From an uncultured Collinsella sp. (GTDB lineage: Bacteria > Actinomycetota > Coriobacteriia > Coriobacteriales > Coriobacteriaceae): a stretch of DNA of 42,481 nt. The translations under genes and the position numbers were made by a program. Below are positions 7,645-17,500 of the stretch, piece by piece. The notes below the pieces were generated by a model. It did not search any database. It saw only the letters and a program-made list of their open reading frames with translations, and was not told the origin of the DNA. Location: positions 1-42,481 of the forward strand of contig UQHZ01000016.1 in the NCBI GenBank assembly GCA_900541055.1, in the 5' to 3' direction. The first letter of the stretch is position 1. Every line of letters begins with the position of its first letter.

Positions 7645-8850
7645 ATGAGCGGACTGATTATCGATAGCGAAGCCTGTATCGGCTGCGGTCGCTGCGTTCG
7701 CGCCTGCGCCTCGGGCGGCATCGTAGTGGAAGGCGAGCGGCCCAACCGTTGCGCCCGCGTAACCGACGGCTGCATCCTATGCGGCGGATGTGTCGACGTC
7801 TGCCCCGTCAACGCTATCTCGATCGAGCGTGACGAGGCCGCTGGTGCGGTGGACCTTGATGCATATCGAGACATTTGGGTCTTCGTGCAGACTGACGAGC
7901 ACGACGCCGTGGCTCCCGTGGCCTACGAGCTCATGGGCAAGGGGCGCGAGCTTGCCGATGCTCGCGGCTGCCGTCTGGTGGCACTGGTCGGCATGAGCCC
8001 CGAGGGCTCGCTCGGGGACCTGGAACATCTGGTTTGCGCGGGCGCCGACGAAGTCCTGGCCTGTCGCGACGAGCGTCTGCGCCAAAACGATGCGGAGGTC
8101 TACGCCCACTTGATCTGCGATTTGGTAGCCGAACGCAAACCCGAGGCCATCCTATACGGTGCGACCGCTTTTGGTCGCGAACTGGCACCCGGCGTTGCCG
8201 TGCGTTTGCAGACGGGTCTTACGGCCGACTGCACCGTGCTTTCGATGGATGCGGAGACGGGCCTACTGCAGCAGACGCGCCCGGCGTTTGGCGGCAACTT
8301 GATGGCCACCATCATTTGCCCCAACCACCGTCCGCAGATGGCAACGGTGCGCTCCGGTATCTTTAAGGCTCCCGACTTCGACTACGGCCGCTCCGGCACG
8401 ATCACCCAGATATCACTTGCGGATGATGCTAAGGCTCGTGTCGAGATCTCGATTCCCGCCGAGGAGTGGGGACAGCAGGCTTCGATCGCCGATGCCGAGC
8501 GCCTGGTCGTGGTGGGTCGCGGCATTGGTTCCAAGAAAAATCTGCCGCTGATGCGAAGGCTCGCCGAGGCTCTGGGAGCCGAGCTTGGCTGCACGCGACC
8601 TGTCGTGGAGGCCGGCTGGCTGGAGTATCGCCATCAGATTGGCCAGACGGGCGTATCGGTTTCGCCCAAGCTTCTCGTGAGTATCGGTGTTTCGGGCGCC
8701 ATCCAGCATCTTGCCGGCATCGGTGGGGCTGAGTGCATTATCGCCATCAACGAGGACCCGGATGCCCCCATTTTTGGTACTGCCCAGTACAAGGTTGTCG
8801 GCGATGCCGTCGAGGTCGTCGAGGAGCTGCTGGCTCAGCTTGAGCGCTAG
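7645..8850 (+). CDS. etfA: Ferredoxin-fused electron transfer flavoprotein alpha subunit
   Basis: The 401-residue protein starts with a two-cluster ferredoxin domain: cysteines at 11, 14, 17, 21 and 43, 46, 49, 53 form two complete [4Fe-4S] motifs. The remainder is EtfA, with the C-terminal FAD-binding region GRGIGSKKNLPLM, GWLEYRHQIGQTGVSVSPKL, SIGVSGAIQHLAGI and IAINEDPDAPIF. The ferredoxin fusion is the hallmark of LctC and CarE, the alpha subunits of bifurcating lactate dehydrogenase and caffeyl-CoA reductase, rather than of respiratory ETFs. It links this operon to reduced ferredoxin. The stop codon lies in a CTAG shared with the convergent HD gene, so the two transcripts meet tail to tail with no spacer. 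Confidence 0.93.
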   Translation: MSGLIIDSEACIGCGRCVRACASGGIVVEGERPNRCARVTDGCILCGGCVDVCPVNAISIERDEAAGAVDLDAYRDIWVFVQTDEHDAVAPVAYELMGKGRELADARGCRLVALVGMSPEGSLGDLEHLVCAGADEVLACRDERLRQNDAEVYAHLICDLVAERKPEAILYGATAFGRELAPGVAVRLQTGLTADCTVLSMDAETGLLQQTRPAFGGNLMATIICPNHRPQMATVRSGIFKAPDFDYGRSGTITQISLADDAKARVEISIPAEEWGQQASIADAERLVVVGRGIGSKKNLPLMRRLAEALGAELGCTRPVVEAGWLEYRHQIGQTGVSVSPKLLVSIGVSGAIQHLAGIGGAECIIAINEDPDAPIFGTAQYKVVGDAVEVVEELLAQLER

Positions 8851-9659
8851 GCGCGCGCCAGCCAGTCGCGCATCTTGTCCTTAAGGCGGCTCCAAGTTGC
8901 CTGCGTGGCGGGGTCGGTAAAGGGCCGCGTGATGCCAAAAGGCGCGTCGAGCAGGCGGTAGATATTGCCCTGCTCGCGCGCCAGCGCGCGGCTCGCTGGA
9001 TAGACGAGCTCAAACATAAAGCAGATGAGCCCCACCAGGTAGTCCGCCGGCTCGTTGCGCTCGTCGCGCGCGACGCAGCGGTGCTCGTCAAAGGCGGCAA
9101 GTGTCGGCGACGAGAAACGGCTGCCGAGAAACGTCTTCTCGTCCACCTTGAGGATGGTGTCGACGGTGCTGTCGGCGATGGTACGCATAATGTCGATCTT
9201 GTCGCCATCGCGCACGATATCGCAGAAGCTCCGCGTGCGCTCGTCGAGCTGCGCGGGTAGACGGAAATCGCTGTGATAGGCAATGCTCGCTCGGATGAGC
9301 TCATCTTCTGCCGGGTCATCGATAAAGTCGCGGATGCTCGTTACGGCGGGTGCATCGGCGGGATTCTCGCCAAAGAGGATCTCGATGCCCAGCACCGCAT
9401 GGCTCATGCTCTCGGCGTCCTTAAAGGTGTCCCAGCGTCGCAGCTGCTCAAAGCGGCCCATATCGTGCAGCAGGCCGCAAAGCCATGCCAGGTCAATATC
9501 TTCTGACGACCAGCCCTGCTCGCGCGCTACGGCATCGCATGCCTCGGCCACGTGGTACGTATGCTCGATTTTGAGCGCGATGCGTGGGTTGGTGGCGTCG
9601 TAGGCATCGGTGTAGCTTTTGAAGGCCGCGCGCGCCCGGTCTCGATCGATAGCTGTCAT
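8847..9659 (-). CDS. HD-domain phosphohydrolase
   Basis: The 270-residue protein has the HD-superfamily metal ligands in order: H33 in KIEHTYHV, H65-D66 in CGLLHDMGRF, a distal histidine in the AYHSDF region and D in VRDGDKIDIM. These predict a metal-dependent phosphohydrolase acting on a nucleotide or similar phosphate; the substrate is not visible. Related small HD proteins are often annotated simply as HD domain-containing. The ATG follows AGGAAG at five bases. It is a single gene, convergent with etfA and divergent from azlC, so its link to either operon is positional only. Confidence 0.85.
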   Translation of the reverse strand: MTAIDRDRARAAFKSYTDAYDATNPRIALKIEHTYHVAEACDAVAREQGWSSEDIDLAWLCGLLHDMGRFEQLRRWDTFKDAESMSHAVLGIEILFGENPADAPAVTSIRDFIDDPAEDELIRASIAYHSDFRLPAQLDERTRSFCDIVRDGDKIDIMRTIADSTVDTILKVDEKTFLGSRFSSPTLAAFDEHRCVARDERNEPADYLVGLICFMFELVYPASRALAREQGNIYRLLDAPFGITRPFTDPATQATWSRLKDKMRDWLARA

Positions 9660-9785
9660 AATGACTTCCTAAAAAGTTGTGTCTTTCGATCCGGTGGCAA
9701 TTGTAGGTGAACTCGGTTGCTGTCGGATGATGATTCTGCCGTATCGCTACATGCGGCTCGGAGACCTTGTCAGGATGAGAAGCGT

Positions 9786-10478
9786 ATGGTGCTCAAAATC
9801 GTTAGAACCGTCTGGCCGGTGATGCTTACCTATGTTGCAATAGGCGCGCCGTGCGGAATGATCATGGGGCAGACGGGAATGGAGCCCTGGATGGTCTTTG
9901 TCCTGAGCAGCACGTTTGTGACGGGCAGCGGGCAGTTTATGATCTGCAACCTGTGGCTGGCGGGTGTGCCTGCAGCATCGATCGTCGCGAGCGTCGCCGC
10001 AATCTCCTCGCGCTTTGCGCTTTACTCGGCATCGATCGCGCCGCATCTGAGGGGTGCCTCGAAGCGTCAGACGCTGGCTGTTGCCGCGACACTTACCGAG
10101 GAGGCATACGGCATCTCGCTTGCCAAGTTGGTTGAAGGGGAGGATTGGGGCCCGCGTGAGTCCTTCGTGCTCAACGTGATCCTTATCGCAACATGGGGCG
10201 TTTCGTGTACGACGGGCGCCATCGTCGGAGCCGTTGTCGATGTTCCCACCGCCATTGCAGCCTTTGTCTGCACCTCACTCTTTATCTGCCTGCTCTTTTC
10301 GCAGCGGCTGTCGCGCGGCAACGTTGTCGCGGCGGTTTCGGGCGCGGTGTCCGTCGCCGTATGCAAGTTCTTGGGCCTCGTGAATATTGCCGTGCCGGCA
10401 AGCGTCGTGGTCGGCATTACCATTGCGCTGGCGTGCGATGCTGTATTTGACGGAAGAGGTGCCCGCGATGCCCGTTAA
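9786..10478 (+). CDS. azlC: AzlC family branched-chain amino acid exporter, large subunit
   Basis: The 230-residue membrane protein matches AzlC: PVMLTYVAIGAPCGMIMGQTGMEPW, VTGSGQFMICNLWLAGVPAASI, SSRFALYSASIAPHL and the TEEAYGISL motif, with about six to seven hydrophobic segments. AzlC works with AzlD to export branched-chain amino acids and analogues. The ATG at 9786 follows AGGATGAG; a longer frame from a TTG at 9717 lacks hydrophobicity and a ribosome-binding site. It overlaps azlD by 11 bases. With the LIV importer at 21-28 kb, the window encodes both import and export of the same amino-acid class. Confidence 0.9.
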   Translation: MVLKIVRTVWPVMLTYVAIGAPCGMIMGQTGMEPWMVFVLSSTFVTGSGQFMICNLWLAGVPAASIVASVAAISSRFALYSASIAPHLRGASKRQTLAVAATLTEEAYGISLAKLVEGEDWGPRESFVLNVILIATWGVSCTTGAIVGAVVDVPTAIAAFVCTSLFICLLFSQRLSRGNVVAAVSGAVSVAVCKFLGLVNIAVPASVVVGITIALACDAVFDGRGARDAR

Positions 10479-10791
10479 CGAGTTCTTGGTTCTGTGGCTG
10501 TCGTCGTGGGCTGCTATCGCGTTCTTTCGCATCGCGCCGGCGTTCGCCTTGCGCGGGCGGACCCTGTCGCCCCGCATTACCGAGGCCCTGGGCTATATCC
10601 CGCCCGCTGCCTTTGCCGCGCTGGTCGCCAACGACTTGGTGAGCCCCGGCGCGTTCGACGCGGGACTCTGGCCTGCCTTGGTTCCCTGGATTGCGGCCGC
10701 CGGCGTCGTGGTCGTGGCGGTCAAGACAAAATCGATGCTGTGGTGCTGCGTCTCGGGCATCGTACTCTATATCGTCTTGAGCCTTATATAG
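10468..10791 (+). CDS. azlD: AzlD family branched-chain amino acid exporter, small subunit
   Basis: The 107-residue protein has four hydrophobic helices and the AzlD layout: FLVLWLSSWAAIAFFRIAPAFALRG, LGYIPPAAFAALVANDL, then two C-terminal helices. The ATG at 10468 lies inside the end of azlC and follows AGAGG, so the two subunits are translationally coupled. AzlD is the usual small partner of AzlC and is not known to act alone. No terminator is obvious in the ~150 bases before the next gene, although GGGTGGCGTCGCGGGCGCC just after the stop could form a short stem. Confidence 0.88.
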   Translation: MPVNEFLVLWLSSWAAIAFFRIAPAFALRGRTLSPRITEALGYIPPAAFAALVANDLVSPGAFDAGLWPALVPWIAAAGVVVVAVKTKSMLWCCVSGIVLYIVLSLI

Positions 10792-10941
10792 GGGTGGCGT
10801 CGCGGGCGCCGAATCTCGTTCCATCCCAACTTGTCGAATTTTTCACCGAGCTGGTCTATTTCTTCTGGTACCATGGTCAAACTTTACTGTAGCAAAGCGT
10901 GACGTGGGCTTTTGTACCCCGTCAGCGGAAATGGGGGTTTC

Positions 10942-11964
10942 ATGGCACAGGAAGCGACCGCCAACGAGCAAAAGAAATTCAGGGTCCCGCGCATCCCGGG
11001 CGACATCATGATCTATCCGATGATCGTCGGTCTTTTACTCAACACCTTCTGCCCGCAGGCTTTTGAGATCGGCGGCTTCTTTACGGCTGCCTGCCGCGGT
11101 GGCTCCAATACCATCGTTGCCGCGATCCTGCTGTTTGTGGGCGCCGGCATCAGCTTTAAGTCCACGCCGGGCGCCATCAAGACCGGCATCGTCGTGCTGA
11201 TTCCCAAGCTTGTTGTTGCGGCCGCCCTTGGCTTGGGTGTGGCATATTTCTTTAACGACAACTTCCTGGGCCTGAGCTCCGTGTCTATTATCGGCGGCAT
11301 CACGTTTTGCAACATGGCGCTTTATACGGGCATCATGGGCGAGTTCGGCAATGAGTCCGAGCAGGGCGCCGTCGGTATCCTGTTCTTTACGGCCGGCCCT
11401 GCCGTCACCATGATCATCCTCGGTGTTTCCGGCCTTGCCAACATCCCTGTCGGTACCATCATCGGCTCCATTTTGCCGCTCGTTATCGGCATGGTTCTGG
11501 GCAACCTGTTCCCGTTTATCAAGAACCTGCTGGTTCCCGGTGCTAATCCCGCGATTGCCGTCATCGGATTTCAGCTCGGTGCGTCCATGAGCCTGTCGAG
11601 CTTTATCACCGGCGGTATTTCCGGCATCTTGCTGGGCCTTGTCACGCTGTTTGTCGTCGGTTCCATCACCTTTGCGTTCGAGCGCCTGTGCGGTGGTAAC
11701 GGCAAGGCTGCCGTGGCTTGCTCCACCATCGCCGGCACGGCTATGACCACGCCGGTTGCTCTCGCCGAGGTCGCGCCGCGCTACGCCGAGCTTGCACCCA
11801 CCGCGTACGCCCAGATCGCCACTGCCGTTATCATCACGGCAATCATGGCTCCGATTCTGACCGGCTGGGTCGACAAGAAGTTCTGCCAGGGCAAGGAGGA
11901 CCTGTCGCCTGCCGGTGTCGAGGCCATCGAGGAGGCCGTCGCGACCGACATCGACGGCGAGTAA
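10942..11964 (+). CDS. kdgT: 2-keto-3-deoxygluconate permease family transporter
   Basis: The 340-residue membrane protein has about ten hydrophobic segments and KdgT-family signatures: the start RVPRIPGDIMIYPMIVGLLLNTFCP, GGSNTIVAAILLFVGAGISFK, GGITFCNMALYTGIMGEFG and AGTAMTTPVALAEVAPRYAE. KdgT imports 2-keto-3-deoxygluconate from pectin breakdown, driven by protons. The ATG at 10942 follows GGGGG; the in-frame start at 10912 has no ribosome-binding site. No KDG kinase or KDPG aldolase lies nearby, so the gene is isolated from its usual pathway and its actual substrate could be a related sugar acid. A strong hairpin follows (12011-12052). Confidence 0.85.
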   Translation: MAQEATANEQKKFRVPRIPGDIMIYPMIVGLLLNTFCPQAFEIGGFFTAACRGGSNTIVAAILLFVGAGISFKSTPGAIKTGIVVLIPKLVVAAALGLGVAYFFNDNFLGLSSVSIIGGITFCNMALYTGIMGEFGNESEQGAVGILFFTAGPAVTMIILGVSGLANIPVGTIIGSILPLVIGMVLGNLFPFIKNLLVPGANPAIAVIGFQLGASMSLSSFITGGISGILLGLVTLFVVGSITFAFERLCGGNGKAAVACSTIAGTAMTTPVALAEVAPRYAELAPTAYAQIATAVIITAIMAPILTGWVDKKFCQGKEDLSPAGVEAIEEAVATDIDGE

Positions 11965-12010
11965 CGGCCGTTACCGATAATTGATTCCGGCGTGCAATTC
12001 GCGCCGTCCG

Positions 12011-12052
12011 AGCGCCCGAACAGAAACTGTTTTGCAGTGATGTTCGGGCGCT
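12011..12052 (+). terminator. Terminator hairpin after kdgT
   Basis: A perfect 12-bp stem (AGCGCCCGAACA at 12011-12022, TGTTCGGGCGCT at 12041-12052) with an 18-base loop follows kdgT. The T-tract after it is weak (TTGCTAT), so termination may be partial. A second, smaller stem (CCCTTTA/TAAAGGG, 12064-12088) follows and may reinforce it. Confidence 0.65.
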
Positions 12053-12153
12053 TTGCTATGATTCCCTTTACCCCTGCGGAGTAAAGGGGTGTTTATTGCC
12101 CTGATTCGAATTGGGCGATTCTGACCATTCGGATATTGAAGGGATGGCGTCTA

Positions 12154-13296
12154 GTGGTTAAGGCACTCAAGATTGAGATATTCCTGCTATGCATGATTGT
12201 TCTTATCGGGCTTGCCGCGCGAAGTCGTCGCTCCTTGTTCTCGAGCACCCTGCAGCTATTGTTTAGCATGCTTGGCTACACCTCTGCCGCGTACATATTA
12301 TTCGATATGATCTGGACGCTTTCGGATGGTGCGGACGGCACGTTGGGTATTGCTGCCAACTGGATTTCCAACGCGGTTTCGTTTTCGCTCTTTGCTATCG
12401 CGTGTCTCATTTGGTTTATCTATTCCGAGACGATGCAGGGCTCTCGCCTTGTGACCTCGCGCTATAGGGTGGTGCTTGTAACGTTGCCTACGGCTCTGGT
12501 GGTCGTGCTGGCTTTCACCAGTTACTGGACGCACGCCTTGTTCTATATCGATTCGCAGGGCGTGTATCGTCGCGGCTTTGCCTATATGATCCAGCCCATT
12601 GTCAGCTACTGTTACGTTATACATACGTCCCTGCATGCGTTTGTGCAATCTCGTAGGGTCGAGAGCCTGCAGACGAAGGCTATCTATCGAACCTTGGCAT
12701 TTTTCGCCATTCCGGCCCTGGTGGGCGGTACCTTTCAGATCGTATACTCGGTGCCTGGCCTTTGTGTCGGCATAATGATTAGCATGTTACTGCTCTATAT
12801 CATCTGCCAGGAGCAACTGATCTCGACTGACCCGTTGACTGGACTCAACAACCGCAACCGTTTTGAGACCTATATGCTGTCGCTCTTTTCAAATGTGGAT
12901 CAGGCCGAAGATGTATATCTGCTTATGATGGACGCTGACGGCTTTAAGCAGATTAACGATCGCTATGGACATGTGGAGGGCGACCATGCTCTTCAGGTTG
13001 TTGCGACGGCGCTCAAGGATGTCTGCTCGGCGTCTGGTGGCTTTATCGCGCGTTATGGTGGCGATGAGTTCGTGGTGCTCCAAAAGGCAGCGGCGGAACA
13101 GGATATCATGCATCTGTGCGCGACAATCAACGACGAGCTCGCGCATGCCGAGGTGCCGTATGCATTGCGGATGTCCATCGGTTGCGCGCGGGTCGGCGAT
13201 AGTGTTGATACCTGGCAAGACTTACTTCGCGCTGCCGATGCGGAGCTCTATCGCGTCAAGGCCGAGAAAAAGAAAGCCGGCGTACAAATACGCTAG
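12154..13296 (+). CDS. Membrane-bound GGDEF diguanylate cyclase
   Basis: The 380-residue protein has seven probable transmembrane helices in residues 1-220, a layout like 7TM sensor cyclases, followed by a GGDEF domain: DPLTGLNNRNRFE opens it, DADGFKQINDRYGH binds metal and substrate, and RYGGDEF (302-306) is the intact active site. This predicts synthesis of c-di-GMP in response to a membrane signal. No RxxD inhibitory site is seen five residues before GGDEF, so product inhibition by the usual route is unlikely. The GTG at 12154 is preferred because GAAGGGA lies nine bases upstream; the first in-frame codon, TTG 12136, has none. It is a single gene between two hairpins. Confidence 0.9.
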   Translation: MVKALKIEIFLLCMIVLIGLAARSRRSLFSSTLQLLFSMLGYTSAAYILFDMIWTLSDGADGTLGIAANWISNAVSFSLFAIACLIWFIYSETMQGSRLVTSRYRVVLVTLPTALVVVLAFTSYWTHALFYIDSQGVYRRGFAYMIQPIVSYCYVIHTSLHAFVQSRRVESLQTKAIYRTLAFFAIPALVGGTFQIVYSVPGLCVGIMISMLLLYIICQEQLISTDPLTGLNNRNRFETYMLSLFSNVDQAEDVYLLMMDADGFKQINDRYGHVEGDHALQVVATALKDVCSASGGFIARYGGDEFVVLQKAAAEQDIMHLCATINDELAHAEVPYALRMSIGCARVGDSVDTWQDLLRAADAELYRVKAEKKKAGVQIR

Positions 13297-13336
13297 AAAA
13301 GGGGCATACGACCGTGTTTGGTCGTGCGCCCCTTTT
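13297..13336 (+). terminator. Rho-independent terminator after the GGDEF gene
   Basis: Directly after the stop codon, AAAAGGGGC...ACGACC pairs with GGTCGT...GCCCCTTTT around a short GTGTT-type loop, with one or two internal mismatches. The stem is bounded by A and T runs, the form of a strong bidirectional terminator. Confidence 0.85.
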
Positions 13337-13484
13337 GCGTTTGTGGGGGGCCACCGGCCATAATGCCCAGGCGCGGTGCGGCAAGACGGGCGTCTGCCGC
13401 CGCGACTCGGTACGAAATCAACGAGAACCAGTGTGCTCCATTAAGCTAAAGTATGCGAATGCCCTCCCTAAAAAGGTGAGCTCG

Positions 13485-14420
13485 CTAGGCTTTTTTGGGT
13501 TTGTTGACGATGATGATGCCGCCGCAGACCAACAACAGGGCAACGATGACGGTAACGGGGCTCGTGCCCGCGCCTTCGCCGAGCAGCAGCGCGCTCAGCA
13601 GCACACCAAAGACGGGGTTCATAAACCCAAAGACCGAGACGCGGCTGACGGGGTTGACGGCAAGCAGGCGCGACCACAGCGAGTAGGCGACCGCGGAGAT
13701 AAGCGCCATGTAGATGATGAGCGCGATGGCGGGGGCAATCGCCGTGGGGGAGAGCGCGCCACCCATCAAAAAGCCGATGGCGGTGAGGACAAGGCCGCCG
13801 ACCAAGAACTGCCACCCGGCAAGCAAGACGCCGTCGTGCTCGCGCGAGAAGATGCCAATCAGGCAGGTCGAAAGGGCACCCGCGACGGTGGAGGCTAGGA
13901 TAAAGCCCTCGCCATCGAGCGTAAAGCCAAAGGTGCCATCTGCGCCCGAAAGGTTGACGAGAGCGACGCCGGCAAAGCCCAGCGCACAGCCAAGCACCTT
14001 GGCCGTATTGAGCTTCTCGGTGCGAAACGCCAGGGCGGCAAAGAGGATTGCGAGGAAGTTGGCGCTGGCCTCGATGATGGAGCTCGACATGGCGCTGGCG
14101 CGCGAGAGGCCCAGATAGAAAAAGAAGTACTGCCCGATAGTCTGGAAGAGCGACAAGATGCAGATGGGCTTGATATCGCGCGCTTGCGGAACGAGCAGTC
14201 GGCGCTGGGCCACGCTCATGCCAACAATGACCAGCATGCCGGCAAGGGTGAAGCGCAGGCCCGCGAAGAGCAGCTGCGAGGCGCTGTCGTGCGCGGGAAT
14301 ACCAAAGAGGCCGTAGCCGATCTTGATGCAGGGGAAGGCGGAGCCCCAGAGCGCGCAGCAAACGAGACAGCCCAGGATGAGTCCGGGCAGGGTGGCGAGA
14401 TACGGCTTGCGGCTTTCCAT
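13485..14420 (-). CDS. EamA/DMT superfamily transporter
   Basis: The 311-residue protein has ten hydrophobic helices arranged as two five-helix EamA repeats. The first includes CALWGSAFPCIKIGYGLFGI and LFQTIGQYFFFYLGLSRASA; the second includes LISAVAYSLWSRLLAVNPVSRVSVFGFMNPVFGVLLSALLLGE, typical of drug/metabolite transporters of the RhaT/YdcZ type. These usually export amino acids, nucleosides or other metabolites; the substrate cannot be read here. GGAAGGA precedes the ATG at 14420; a start at 14462 lies within the purL terminator and is rejected. It lies downstream of purL on the same strand, with a terminator in between. Confidence 0.85.
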   Translation of the reverse strand: MESRKPYLATLPGLILGCLVCCALWGSAFPCIKIGYGLFGIPAHDSASQLLFAGLRFTLAGMLVIVGMSVAQRRLLVPQARDIKPICILSLFQTIGQYFFFYLGLSRASAMSSSIIEASANFLAILFAALAFRTEKLNTAKVLGCALGFAGVALVNLSGADGTFGFTLDGEGFILASTVAGALSTCLIGIFSREHDGVLLAGWQFLVGGLVLTAIGFLMGGALSPTAIAPAIALIIYMALISAVAYSLWSRLLAVNPVSRVSVFGFMNPVFGVLLSALLLGEGAGTSPVTVIVALLLVCGGIIIVNKPKKA

Positions 14421-14444
14421 GATGTCCTTCCTACATGCGCGAAG

Positions 14445-14481
14445 CAAAAAAGAACCCGCCACCGGATGTGCCGGTGGCGGG
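14445..14481 (-). terminator. Rho-independent terminator after purL
   Basis: Reading the minus strand, CCCGCCACCGG pairs perfectly with CCGGTGGCGGG around a five-base loop and is followed by TTCTTTTTT. It lies 39 bases after the purL stop and isolates purL from the EamA gene. Confidence 0.92.
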
Positions 14482-14519
14482 TGTTGTTACCCGAAGGGAT
14501 TGTACCCGATGGGAAAGGT

Positions 14520-17500
14520 TTAAGCGAAGTAGGCCACGCCGCTCTCAAAGATCGGCATGAACTTATCGCCGGGGACATGCTCGGGCACGTTGCGGTACAG
14601 ATTGTCGCCGCGACGCTCGGCATGGCCCATCTTGCCCAGGACGCGGCCGTCGGGGCTCGTGATGCCCTCGATGGCGAGTGCGGAGCCGTTGGGGTTGACA
14701 GAAAGGTCCATGCTGGGCTTGCCGTTCTCGCCCACGTACTGCGTGGCGACCTGGCCGTTGGCGATCAGCTGGGCGAGCACTTCGTCATTGGCGACAAAGC
14801 GGCCCTCGCCGTGGCTGATGGCGACGGTATAGGGGTCGTCCAGGCTGCACTGCGACAGCCACGGGGACAAGTTGGACGAGATGCGGGTGCGCACCAGACG
14901 GCTCTGGTGGCGACCGATGGTGTTGAACGTCAACGTGGGCGCATCGGGCGTGGCGTCGACGATGTCGCCGTAGGGCACCAGGCCGAGCTTGATCAGGGCC
15001 TGGAAGCCGTTGCAGATGCCCAGCATCAGGCCATCGCGGGCCTTGAGCAGGTCGCGGACTGCCTCGGTGACCTCGGGAGCGCGGAAGAACGCCGTGATGA
15101 ACTTGGCAGAGCCGTCGGGCTCGTCGCCGCCCGAGAAGCCGCCGGGGATCATAACGATCTGGCTTGCACGGATGCGGCGGGCAAGCTCGTGGGTGCTCTC
15201 GGCGACGGCCTCGGGCGTGAGGTTGTTGATCACGAAGGTGTCGGCCTCGGCACCGGCGGCACGGAAGGCGCGGGCGCTGTCGTACTCGCAGTTGTTGCCG
15301 GGGAACACGGGGATGATCACGCGCGGGCGGGCGATCTTGGCGCCGCCGTACACGTGGATATCCTTGGCGCGGAAGTCGATGGTCTCGACCTCGGGGGTCT
15401 CGCCGGCGCTGCGGTAGGCGAAGACGCCCTCGATGCCGCTCTCCCAGGCCTCCTGGAGCTCGGCGAGCTCGATGACCTCGGAGCCGGTGTCGATGACATA
15501 GCCCTCGACGGTGGTGCCCAGGGGCTCGACGACAACGCCGTCGGCGACCTCGGGCAGCTCGGCGTCCTCGGCGAGCTCGACGATAAAACTGCCGTAGAGC
15601 GGGGTGAAGAGGCTCTCCACGTCTACATCCTCGGCAAGCTCGATACCGATCTGGTTACCGACGCACATCTTAAAGAGGCTCTCGGCGCCGCAGCCGTAGC
15701 CGGGCGTGGATATGGCCAGGGCGTTGCCGGTAGCAGTGAGCGCCTCGACGGCGTCAAACGCGGCGAGCAACTGCTGGGCGTCGGGACGGTAGTCCTCGCC
15801 ATAGGTGGCGGGGGCGATGCGGACGACGCGGTGCGTGAGGCCCTTGAACTCGGGCGAGACGGCGCGGGCGGCCTTGCCCACGGCGACGGCGAAGCTGATC
15901 AGGGTCGGCGGAACGTTGAGCTCGCCGGTCTCGTCCTCAAACGAACCGCTCATGGAGTCCTTGCCGCCGATGGCGCCGGCACCCAGGTCGACTTGGGCCA
16001 TGAAGGCGCCCAGGACGGCTGCCGTGGGCTTGCCCCAGCGCTCGGCCTCGGTGCGCAGACGCTCGAAGTACTCCTGGAAGGAGAGATAGGCGCGCTTGTG
16101 CTCAAAGCCGGCAGCCACGAGCTTGGCGATGGACTCGACCACGGACAGGTAGGCGCCCGCAAACTGGTCGGCCTCCATCAGATAGGGGTTGAAGCCCCAT
16201 GCCATGGCACTCGCCGTGGTGGTCTCGCCGCCCACGGGGAACTTGGCGACCATGGCCGAGCTGGGGGTGAGCTGCGTCTTGCCGCCAAAGGGCATGAGCA
16301 CGGTCGCGGCGCCGATGGTGGAGTCGAAGCGCTCGGAAAGGCCCTTGTTGGAAGCGACGTTGAGGTCGGTGACGAGCGAGGTCATGCGCTCGGCGAGCGT
16401 GGTGCCGGCCCAGCTGGGCTGCCACACGCTACGGGCGCACACGTGGGCGACCTGGTGCTTGGGTGCGCCGTTGGAGTTGAGGAACTCGCGGGACAGGTCG
16501 ACGATAGCGACGCCGTTCCAGGCCATGCGCATGCGCGGCTCAGCGGTAACCTCGGCGATAACGGTCGCCTCCAGGTTCTCCTCGGCGGCGTAGCCCATGA
16601 ACTCCTCGACGTCACCGTCGGCGACGGCGCAGGCCATGCGCTCCTGGGACTCAGAGATAGCGAGCTCGGTGCCGTCCAGGCCGTCGTACTTCTTGGTCAC
16701 GGTGTCCAGGTCGACATACAGGCCGTCGGCAAGCTCGCCCACGGCGACCGAGACGCCGCCGGCGCCAAAGTCGTTGCAGCGCTTGATCAGACGGCAGGCG
16801 TCGCCGCGGCGGAACAGACGCTGCAGCTTGCGCTCGACAGGGGCGTTGCCCTTCTGGACCTCGGCACCCGAGGTCTCGATGGACTCGGTGTTCTGGGTCT
16901 TGGAGGAGCCGGTGGCGCCACCGATGCCATCGCGGCCGGTGCGGCCGCCCAGCAGGATGATCTTGTCGGTGGGGGCGGGGCACTCGCGACGAACGTGGTT
17001 TGCCGGGGTAGCGCCCACGACGGCGCCAACCTCCATGCGCTTGGCCACGTAACCGGGGTGATAGAGTTCGTTGACCTGACCGGTGGCAAGGCCGATCTGG
17101 TTGCCGTAGCTGGAGTAGCCGGCGGCGGCAGTGGTCACGAGCTTGCGCTGCGGCAGCTTGCCCTCGAGCGTCTCGGAAACCGGGACGGTGGGGTCACCGG
17201 CGCCGGTGACACGCATGGCCTGGTACACGTAGCTGCGGCCCGAGAGCGGGTCGCGGATGGCGCCGCCCACGCAGGTGGCGGCACCGCCGAAGGGCTCGAT
17301 CTCGGTCGGGTGGTTGTGGGTCTCGTTCTTAAACAGGAACAGCCAGTCCTGGTCCTCGCCGTCGACATCGACCTTCACCTTGACGGTGCAGGCGTTGATC
17401 TCCTCGGACTCGTCGACATCGGTCATGACGCCGGTCTTCTTAAGGTACTTGGCGCCGATGGTGCCCATGTCCATGAGGCAGACGGGCTTGGCGTCGCGGC

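Noticed and set aside
8847..11964. A new defence or signalling island around the HD protein
   Set aside because: The neighbours are ordinary metabolic and transport genes, and the HD protein lacks partner genes of known signalling systems.
14445..14481. Possible CRISPR or short repeat unit in CCCGCCACCGG/CCGGTGGCGGG
   Set aside because: Single inverted repeat with T-tract on the minus strand; it is the purL terminator. No regularly spaced repeats with unique spacers occur anywhere in the window.
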